From Eleginops maclovinus (taxonomy: Eukaryota; Chordata; Actinopteri; Perciformes; Eleginopidae), in contig NC_086368.1 of the NCBI RefSeq assembly GCF_036324505.1, positions 19,829,878-19,893,877 of the forward strand: a stretch of 64,000 bases of DNA. Direction: 5' to 3'. Numbering within the stretch: the stretch's first letter is position 1; every line of letters starts with the position of its first letter. The translations under genes were made by a program, and so were the position numbers. Below, piece by piece: positions 52,666 to 64,000 of this stretch. Under the pieces are notes generated by a model, which worked only from the letters and a program-made list of their open reading frames with translations, was not told where the DNA came from and ran no database searches.

Positions 52666-54440
52666 CAGTGGGGAGAACAAGTATTTGATACACTGCTGAT
52701 TTTGCAGGTTTTCCCACTTACAAAGCATGTAGAGGTCTGTCATTTTTATCATAGGTACACTTCAACTGCGAGTGACAGAATCTAAAACAAAAATCCAGAA
52801 AATCACATTATATGATTTTAAAATAATTAATTTGCATTTTATTGCATGACATAAGTATTTGATCACCTACCAACCAGTAAATTCCGGCTCTCACAGACCT
52901 GTTAGTTTTTCTTTAAGAAGCCCTCCTGTTCTCCACTCATTACTGGTATTAACTGCACCTGTTTGAACTTGTTACCTGTATAAAAGACACCTGTCCACAC
53001 ACTCAATCAAACAGACTCCAACCTCTCCACGATGGCCAAGACCAGAGAGCTGTGTAAGGACATCAGGGATAAAATTGTAGACCTGCACAAGGCTGGGATG
53101 GGCTACAGGACAATAGACAAGCAGCTTGGTGAGAAGGCAACAACGGTTGGCGCAATTATTAGAAAATGGAAGAAGTTCAAGATGACGGTCAATCTCCCTC
53201 GGTCTGGGGCTCCATGCAAGATCTCACCTCGTGGGGCATCAATGATCATGAGGAAGGTGAGGGATCAGCCCAGAACTACACGGCAGGACCTGGTCAATGA
53301 CCTGAACAGAGCTGGGACCACAGTCTCAAAGAAAACCATTAGTAACACACCACGCCGTCATGGATTAAAATCCTGCAGTGCACGCAAGGTCCCCGGCTCA
53401 AGCCAGCGTATGTCTTGGCCCGTCTGAAGTTTGCCAATGACCATCTGGATGATCCAGAGGAGGAATGAGAGAAGGTCATGTGGTCTGATGAGACAAAAAT
53501 AGAGCTTTTTGGTCTAAACTCCACTCGCCGTGTTTGGAGGATGAGGAAAGATGAGTACAACCCCAAGAACACCATCCCAACCGTGAAGCATAGAGGTGGA
53601 AACATCATTCTTTGGGGATGCTTTTCTGCAAAGGGGACAGGACGACTGCAGCGTATTGAGGGGAGGATTGATGGGGCCATGTATCGCGAGATCTCGGCCA
53701 ACAACCTCCTTCCCTCAGTAAGAGCATTGAAGATGGGTCGTGGCTGGGTCTTCAAGCATGACAACGACCCGAAACACACAGCCAGGGCAACTAAAAAGTG
53801 GCTCCGTAAGAAGCATCTCAAGGTCCTGGAGTGGCCTAGCCAGTCTCCAGACCTGAACCCAATAGAAAATCTTTAGAGGGAGCTGAAAGTCCGTATTTCC
53901 CAGCGACAGCCCCGAAACCTGAAGGATCTGGAGAATATCTGGATGGAGGAGTGGGCCAAAATCCCTGCTGCAGTGTGTGCAAACCTGGTCAAGAACTACA
54001 GGAAACGTCTGCTCTCTGTAATTGCAAACAAAGGTTTCTGTACCAAATATTAAGTTCTGTTTTTCTGATGTATCAAATACTTATACGTCATCCAATAAAA
54101 TGCAAATTAAATATTTAAAAATCATACAATGTGATTTTCTGGATTTTTGTTTTAGATTCCGTTACTCACAGCTGAAGAGTGCCTATGATAAAAAATTACA
54201 GACTTCTACATGTACAAGTTCACTGATCACAGTAAATATTGTATTATCTCATCTGACACTGACATACACCCATCTCTGCTTTGGTATTGTTAATTTAAAC
54301 TAACAATCTTTGTTTTCTATGTGGAACAAATCTGCTCAAATTATCAGTGTTTTAATCAGGATTTAAAATCCATTTAGTCACAAAGTAAGTGGGAAAACCT
54401 GCAAAATCGGCAGTCTATCAAATACTTTTTCTCCCCACTG
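52666..54440 (+). mobile_element. Tc1/mariner-family transposon, inactive
   Basis: The left end CAGTGGGGAGAACAAGTATT and right end ...TTCTCCCCACTG are inverted. The repeats run about 200 bp inwards (to about 52863, and from about 54069), with inner copies of CATTTTATTGCATGACATAA. A TA follows the right end at 54441-54442, and a TA lies two bases before the left end, consistent with TA target duplication and small damage. The right repeat is interrupted by about 170 bp of unrelated DNA (about 54213-54384). A broken transposase gene lies inside. Confidence 0.93.
53032..54052 (+). pseudogene. Tc1-like transposase, frameshifted with two stops
   Basis: The start ATG at 53032 opens [20 protein letters not shown], an N-terminal paired-type helix-turn-helix, followed by a second DNA-binding part ([15 protein letters not shown]). 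The frame breaks near 53395-53405 (KVPGS..., ending at 53427) and the catalytic part continues in another frame. The DDE residues are visible: [22 protein letters not shown] and NPIENL. Two stops interrupt this second part: TGA at 53466-53468 and TAG at 53874-53876, each where a TGG tryptophan codon is normal. It therefore cannot make transposase. Confidence 0.92.
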
Positions 54441-56349
54441 TAACAACAATTCTTAAAATTCTACTAGAGGTGTTTCAGATTTTTGAAGATACATTTTTAA
54501 TATTTCAAATGTATGGTCACTCTTCTCTTTTTTACATACCATGTGCTTTTGAGGCCTGCGATTGTTTTCCTTTTAAAGAATGTCCTTAAGAATATTTATT
54601 TATTACAGAAAAAGCATTTCCCATGCAATACAATTCAGATAAAACTGCAGTTTTGTGTTTTAAGTGTTTTTTTAATCCAAAGCTGAAGCAGACAAAAGTA
54701 CGGCAGGTGGAGTCGGACAGACTAAATGACAGGAGAAAAAAAAAAATGACAGACATTTCAGTGCTTCCACTACAAAATAGGTGTTCGGGATGAAAAGAAA
54801 AACAAAACATTGTCACAAACATTTAATGAACATTTTTACAGTGAGAATTTGTAGGTGCGATGTGACAGGTAATGTGGATGTGTTTTAACAAAGTGAAATG
54901 GACTAAACGGACAAAATTAACACAATCATTTCCCATGATCCCAAAGTGAGCTGGAAGCTTCCTGTTGCATTAAAAAGAATGTTGAAGAGAAACCAACCAT
55001 CACACTCGAGTGTGGCAACAGTTTGCTGGTGGTATTGTTAGAGATTCTGCCCTGGGACAAGAGCAGCTCCTAAGTACTTTCTACTTCCTTTCAAATCTCC
55101 CAGTAAAGTTTGACCAGACTTTTGTCATTTAGCCTCCTGAAAGTTAAGCTGGAAAAAGAAAAAAGTGATTTCTTAAAACGCATTCCCAATCCGCCTGAAT
55201 CATGTATACCCTTGAAGAAACGCTACTTCTTATATAAACACACAAAAACGCTCCTTATTGTTTCTTTCTCCAACGCTTTTTGCAAACAGAAATCCACACT
55301 AAGGAAAAGGTCCAAGCAGTACTTCAAGTTGACCGACACATCTGCATAGCATTAACCTGATATATAATCTGGCAATGTTATAAATTGGGAAGCATCACAT
55401 TTATAAAAGCCTATGGTAGACCAAATGGTAGGTAGGGGTTGAAAGTAATTTGCTGCTTTAGATACACTCCGTAAGGCCTATGCTAATATGTTCATAAAAT
55501 CCATGAAAAAATACAGTATCGGTGGGCTCCTACTCTCCTAAGAGCTACATGTGGCAGAAAAGTCGGGCCAATTTCTGTTCTTAAACGTTGCGTCCTTCTC
55601 TGCCTTATAAACTATGTACCTGAAAAACAAGCGTAGATTAAGGTAGGAGAGCGGGGCCACGAGTGAGGTGCTCTGTCAGAATGGCACACGGCCGTTTTGA
55701 GTGCATAGGCCTCTGTCATGACATTCACAAAGACAAACTGAACCTGACTGACACTCCCACTTCCCTAGACTATTTCAAGTCCCAGAGATAAGGGACTATT
55801 TCAAGCTAATCTTAACTGTCAGGGACAGAGTCCTTACATTCCACTTGTCAGTTCAAAATACATCTGCTAAGGTTGCATTTACGATGTAAAAGAAACCTTC
55901 CCTTGCTTTTCTTTTTGGGATTTAGCCATTTGATTTAACATTCACAGGTTTGGGGCTAGAGCTGAAAGAGGGCTGCTGGGTAAAAGAGAACTACTGCTAA
56001 TGCTAAGGCTTCATGTCATATCCTAACATCCAAGCCCCTCCGAGAACACAACCTGATATTTGGGAAAGGAGAGGCGAGAGATCTCACCGATTCCCTCGCC
56101 TCTCCTTTTCTATATTTCATAATCTCTTTACTGGTGTCAAAACACAGATAAACATCCTCTCTGCCAGGGCAGAGTGGTGGGTTTGTTAAAATGGTAGAGT
56201 AATAAAAACAAACACTCCTACAAAACATTAGAATTTGCCTTGAAAAAATAAAACACTGAGAAAATCCATGCAACGCGACTCACATGTCGACAAATTATTG
56301 CTTCCTTTTTACAACCTGTGTCTGTATGTGCATGCATGCGTCCCTCTTT
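54441..56349 (-). other. Probable mapkapk2 3'UTR and flank
   Basis: Downstream of the minus-strand stop at 56350 there is no other gene. A tandem AATAAATAAATA motif on the minus strand (about 54604-54592) is a candidate polyadenylation signal, implying a 3'UTR of about 1.75 kb. Nearer sites are possible. Confidence 0.45.
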
Positions 56350-59020
<2,671 letters not shown>

Positions 59021-59053
59021 CTGCAAAAAAATGTCAGGATCTTGCTTTATAAG

Positions 59054-59112
59054 TTGAATCAGAATCAAGTTTATTGCCAGGTACGTTTACACATAGGAAG
59101 AATTTGATTTGC
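59054..59112. repeat. Short dispersed repeat fragment
   Basis: The sequence AATCAGAATCAAGTTTATTG, followed by GCCAGGTACGTTTACACATA, is a repeat motif I know to be frequent in fish genomes. Related short pieces (AATCAGAATCAAGT) occur near 14384 and 19604. It lies directly upstream of the first visible mapkapk2 exon. Confidence 0.45.
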
Positions 59113-60775
59113 TGTCTGGTGGTGCACACTTCCTAAATAAACATTACTAACTTAAACTTCGGTTTTCCTTTATTTATTTAAATATGCAAATAGTCATTTT
59201 AGGGCTTATATATCATTGTTCAACATGCAGACATTTGCTTTGAGAAGTCACTGAATCGTGCCTGGACTACATGGGAGGTCATCATGTGTGGGTGGAGCAT
59301 CATTATGAAAGATGGGGCAGATAAAGGCTCCAGAGTAAAGAACATTGTGCAACATGTGCAAACCGAAACCATTGCATTATCACATTTATTGGGAAGGGCA
59401 CATCATGATGAAAGCTTTGTCCTAATAATGCAATGGCTGTATGAAACATAGCCCCCATCCGCCTGCTGTTTCAAAGCAGAGCGGTTGCAGTAATTAACAC
59501 CCTTCTTACCTGCGACTACTGGTTTGCAGGTAGAGGTGGGCTGTGGTTGACCAACACAAGAGAAACAGAAACCACCTGTACGACTGCTTCACACATATTT
59601 ATTGCACCATGCTACGGACCAGCTCAGCTTTCTGCGCACTATTACTAACTCTGCAACAGTGAGTCATGGTTTCTGAACAGGCATGAAATGTGTTTTGTTT
59701 CTTGATTCAGCAGGCTCCAAGCTAGTTACTTTTTTTAATTCCACAAAACCACACAAGTTGCATTTTTATAATGTTGTTTGATGAAGCCATATTTGTAAAG
59801 AATCCTTCAAACAACAGCATGGCTCCCTTTTGTAATACCAGGAACACTTCTCTTCTCTGATCCACTTAAAAATCAAGCACACTTGAATACAATAGAAGTG
59901 TCAGGGAGATACGCACAAGCCTAAGAATGACAGAAAACGTTACTGATGCTGTCAAGTCAGAGGTTAATGGTTGATAACCCTGAATGTAATATGCATGAGA
60001 ACTAGTGTGAGAGAATCCAACTCAAAGGCTTTAATCGTAAGTTTCATTTAATCTTTTTGCTCAGTTTGACTGTGCGAGTTTCAGGTTGCACAGTCATGTG
60101 TGTGTGTCTCTGAATGTGCATTAACCACATAAACGGATTATTCAGGCATACGTGTGTTAAAAGGGGAGAATGCCATCCAAAGACTAAAGACCTGTGGGAC
60201 AGCACTGCACAACCACAGCACGCTTTTAAGTTCTCAAAAATCAATAAACCACATTTGCATCTGCCAAACGTATAGTATTTTATTTTCATATCACAATAAG
60301 TGCAATCTCAAAATTGCCGCAGAGGTTTGACATTTCTCATGTGGTCAAAGGCAGAGAAAACTTGAAGTCTTTAGGCACCACCCTGTGTTTCTGAAAACGT
60401 CTAGTGGTAAAGTGTGAATTCTCAGCAGAATAGATACTTATATACAACGTTCTTAAGAGCACACATCTGACACCGTCACAGCAGAAACCGGTAACACCCT
60501 TCAAGTTTCAGTCTACATCATGCCGTGTCTCGTGAACTGTGTGACTGAGGATGATGCGTCAGTAAGTCTGATCAGCTTTGCTAATAAATTATCATAAACG
60601 TTTCGAAAAAGCCCCGATACACATCAGCTTTGACAGATAATATCATTAGATATGCACTTTTGAGTGCCGCTCACCCATATTCTGATGCAGCATGGTCGTG
60701 CGTTAGCTGTTTAGTCTGCTGGTGGACACAGAAACATCTGGTTGCACTGAGATAAAGCCATCCCTGCAGAGATCT
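59113..60775. other. mapkapk2 upstream intron (inferred)
   Basis: No coding exon for the missing kinase N-lobe was found. A donor-like site on the minus strand (GTCGCAG|GTAAGAAG at about 59509) has no recognisable exon attached. Confidence 0.4.
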
Positions 60776-61614
60776 GGGGCCTCATTTATAAAGCTTTGCT
60801 GGGGATTCACGTGAAAAGTTGGCGAACAAAGGAAGTAAATACGCAACAAAAGATTCTGATGTATAAATCACAATCAACTCGAAATGCGACGCAGCTTTTG
60901 CGGACTTCACGTAATGCCCATATCTGCCTATAAATAGTCAAAGAAACGCCCCATATGAATATTCATTCAGACTGACTGCCTGATGACGATCGCAAGAAAT
61001 GCCGACAGAACAGCGTTCTGGAGCACTCTGTGAACGCTGCTGCCTCAGAAAGACAGATCGTCACCAAAATAAAGAAATATGCAGTCCGAAAGAGTTAATG
61101 ACTTTATACACACAGCAGGCAGAGTGTTTGTGCCAAGGGCCAGGCACAGGGGACTCCGCAATCCTTTGATAAGAAGCTGTCAGAAATTATAGCGGAATAC
61201 CCCCGGAATCGTGAATGGGGAAGCCCCCGTCCCCCCCAGTAGCAACTCTATCAACCAATTAATGGAAATAGACAAAATGCTTAACAATTCAAACACAGTT
61301 TCATACATAATGACTGTATATAGTAAAACCATGCACTCATAACCAAAACGGGATCGGTTTAAAACGTAATTCTGTCTTTCTGTTTATCGCATCACATGTA
61401 AGAGAACCTATTCGAGGGGGGGGTTTCAATAACATATCCGTATTGATTTATTTCTCAAAGTTATGTTTTTGTGTGCACTCAGGAGTCTCAAACAAGCGTT
61501 TGGCCATTTTGCATATTCATTCTTCATATATATCACACGGGAGGCAATAAGTATGTTTTCAATAAATCGCAAAGATTGCTTAGAAATTGCTGTACGCCAT
61601 ATAAATGAGGCCCC
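60776..61614. mobile_element. Non-autonomous DNA transposon with GGGGCCTCATTTATA ends, 839 bp
   Basis: The left end GGGGCCTCATTTATA and the right end (reversed) are identical over 15 bp, then diverge. There is no transposase ORF. The interior is GC-richer than its surroundings (TGACGATCGCAAGAAATGCC, GGGGGGAC-type runs). The end sequence is of a type common in fish and resembles PIF/Harbinger-type MITEs, but no clear 3-bp target duplication was seen, so the superfamily is open. Confidence 0.7.
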
Positions 61615-62310
61615 TTGACTCCAATGGAAACGTCTCTTTTGCTAAAGATGACCTACATTATCTACCTAAAGATTCTAGTCAAAATATCTGAAAGTATTAC
61701 GTGGTAGCCCTCATTCGAACATCTCTGATTGCTAAAGAAAATGTGTTTCAAGTTTCCTTTCTTATCTGCTTATGCATAGGATGGTGGTCCATTTTTTAGC
61801 ACAGTTAAAGGATATAATGCTGTCCACCAATTCTTTGCAGCAGCAGGATTAAAAGAAGTGCACCATCAGGCAACCAATAACATCTTCCCCCTGTTTCATT
61901 TCACAGTTTGGATAAAAACATCCTGCTTAGGAGGAATAGACCATTCTCTTTGTTGCACATGGCTTCTCCACAAAGAGAAGGGTTTGACATGACATGGACT
62001 GCAGTGTAAAATGAATCTGCGCCTCACAATAAGGACTTACAGCAACCACAGAGTGAAGTGTAACGTAAAGTCAACATGTCTAACCTCTCTGGTACTCTCA
62101 ACAATCTGAGTATGATAGTTGTCAGTATTTGCGTGACTGTGGGATTGGGTTATGCAAACTATCATTAAAGGCTGAAGAGATCCATTATAATTAAAGATCA
62201 AAAACAACTCCGTGCATCCCATCTCAATACTGCGACTACCAATGCCCGTCAGTGGCCCTCAGCCCCCAATCCAAATGTGGTATTCGTTGTGTACTACTCC
62301 TTACTCCGAG
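61615..62310. other. Non-coding stretch between two inverted-repeat elements
   Basis: Nothing recognised; presumably mapkapk2 intron. Confidence 0.35.
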
Positions 62311-62890
62311 CTATAGAGTGGTGCAGGATCAAGTCCTAAAACCCGGAAGTTAGTTAGTATTTTACCACTTCCGGTTCCCTCATCTCAGAGTCAATTTCTC
62401 CATAGGATTTGGAAAATAGCTCGAAATAAGGTCTGTGGTTGACACAAATTTAAGAAACGGATCACGTTTTGTTCAACGAGCTTAAATACATCAGCAGTGA
62501 CTCCACTGGTGATTTTTGAAGACTTTACGCGTCTGAAAAGGCTGAATAGGACTACAGAGGTTGTCGAGGACGTTGTACATCATTCAGGCGAACACGTAAA
62601 CACGAACCTGCTGTACTCGTCTGTAGTTCGTTTATAGCATAACGTTAGCATTTTGCTTCTGGTGATTAGCTGTATTATTTAAAAATGATAAAAGTAGGGT
62701 AGACATGTGGAGATTATGCGGCTGAAAAAAACTTGCATTTATCAAACAGGTTCGTTTTCCACAGATCTTATTTTTTACAATATTCCAAAAATCCTATGGA
62801 GAAATCGCATTGCTTTTTTGTTGAGGGAACCCATGAACAGCTTACTTCGGGGTTGGCCTACAAAAATATGTCATCCCTGCGCCACTATTG
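62311..62890. mobile_element. Long-TIR element, about 580 bp (probable MITE)
   Basis: The left part contains TTTCTCCATAGGATTTGG (about 62395-62412) and the right part its reverse complement, CCAAAAATCCTATGGAGAAA (about 62785-62804). The match extends outwards imperfectly: left CTATAGAGTGGTGCAGGAT, right ATCCCTGCGCCACTATTG. The inverted arms are therefore about 100 bp long around a spacer of roughly 360 bp. No transposase was seen. Exact ends and target duplication are not settled. Confidence 0.6.
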
Positions 62891-64000
62891 CAGATAGTAA
62901 TAGCATTGTAGGCGCATCACTGAAACATCAAACTAACATCAGACTGAACATAGCGACATGGTGAGCCTCTTTATACTTAAATATCTGAACATAGGTGATC
63001 AGACCGACTCAATGTCTGCAGTGTCAGCAGGCAAGCAAGCTGAATACCTCGGTCTGTAAGCGTCTGTGTGATATTCATGGAAATGTTCTGGTTTCAGAGG
63101 AATCACTTTTCTTTATTGACATTTCATGCAATACATCTTCTTAGGGAAGTTAGTCATCATTTGCCGCATTTTGCTTCAACGTGTAGGCGGACAAGTCCAC
63201 TACCTCCACAGTGTAGTAACCACAGACGTAATTGCACGTGTAATATGTGGCTATGGGTTTAGTGGTTCGAAGTGCTACATATAGAACATCTAAAAGGTGA
63301 AGAAAAGACACCCAGTGCATTTAGAAGAAGTGGTTGATTTTCTTCTAAAAGGTCATCACACTACAGATTTACAATAATGTATGCGACTGCTGATAATAAC
63401 TAAGATGGGTATTACTTCACCTTTAGGCGTTCTTGGTCATGAGTTTCTAAGTCTCTAAATCATTATACTTCTGGGATATATAGAAATCATCATGTGTGCG
63501 TATACATCTAAAAATGTTACTTTTTAATACAATCAGAACAGTGGGGTCTTGAATTCATCATTGTTTTTAAATGTTCGTACTGCCAAAGAAGCAATATGTC
63601 CAGAATATAGGAGCCTTTATTATACCTAAGTCATAAGCTAGTGTTAATGAACATATAACTAAACAACAAATGTCCACTTTGAGTAGAAAACAAGGTCATC
63701 TTCCCATGAAAACCACTAAAGCCACTGAGATGCTCCAACATAACCTTCAAATTCTCCATGAAATCCACCCATTTATGTCATGTGATCAAGACTGCACCCC
63801 TACAGACACGTGTGATGGCCGCAGTCTGCCTATGTTACTTTCCACATTCATACAGGGTATATATCTGTCAGGTGGATCATCGCTACCCAAACATATCTGC
63901 TAAGTGCACTACAAAAGTTTTTGGGACAGAAGGATAATGAGCTGCATTCACATGTGGTCTTTGGATTAACCACTGGGATCGGTGTTTTGGTGTATGTGTC
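62891..64000. other. Non-coding stretch to the window end
   Basis: No exon of mapkapk2 or any other gene recognised. Confidence 0.35.

Noticed and set aside
53339..53821. 160-codon minus-strand ORF
   Set aside because: Antisense shadow of the Tc1 transposase gene.
59500..59560. Splice-donor-like site that might end a missing mapkapk2 exon
   Set aside because: The adjoining minus-strand translation has no kinase N-lobe text.
63250..63285. GGTTCGA-type B-box that could mark a tRNA or SINE
   Set aside because: No matching A box or cloverleaf around it.

Overview
The window is a piece of a teleost fish chromosome, probably a percomorph or similar acanthomorph. Evidence: genes with many short GT-AG exons, long AC/GT, GATA/GACA and AAT microsatellites, fish-type L1, Tc1 and hAT elements, and the gene content. 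There are no operons, CRISPR arrays or recognisable tRNA/rRNA genes. All exon models come from reading splice sites and protein similarity by eye.

Layout. (1) 408-774, minus: two exons of an SLC6-family transporter running off the left edge. (2) 3100-4184: a 5'-truncated L1-type LINE with a perfect 16-bp target duplication. (3) 5008-8677, minus: fibromodulin. (4) 10958-11521: a hAT-like non-autonomous transposon with 8-bp target duplications. (5) 17.7-21.4 kb, plus: a lumican-like small leucine-rich proteoglycan (SLRP) whose signal peptide and LRR body lie in different frames. (6) 21.4-33.9 kb: mostly non-coding, with microsatellites, a 3 x 40-bp minisatellite, a strong 67-nt hairpin and one unexplained exon-like ORF. 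(7) 33.9-37.7 kb, plus: prelp. (8) 39.4-41.6 kb, plus: an IL-19/20/24-type cytokine. (9) 47.0-49.4 kb, plus: il10. (10) 52666-54440: a dead Tc1-like transposon with extra DNA inside its right terminal repeat. (11) about 54.6-59.0 kb, minus: exons 3 to last of mapkapk2, with the first exons outside the window. (12) 60.8-62.9 kb: two inverted-repeat elements.

The order fmod - (lumican-like) - prelp - IL20-type - il10 - mapkapk2 matches the human 1q32 neighbourhoods (FMOD-PRELP-OPTC and MAPKAPK2-IL10-IL19-IL20-IL24), but compressed into about 55 kb. No opticin gene was found. The SLRPs are secreted collagen-binding matrix proteins. The two cytokines are class II helical cytokines. MK2 is the p38-activated kinase known to stabilise ARE-containing cytokine mRNAs, and both cytokine 3'UTRs here carry ATTTA motifs.

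Main points for follow-up: extra introns inside the LRR region of all three SLRP genes (a single exon in mammals), a probable GC-AG intron in prelp, the frame break in the lumican-like gene, and the unexplained ORF and hairpin near 27.4-27.8 kb.
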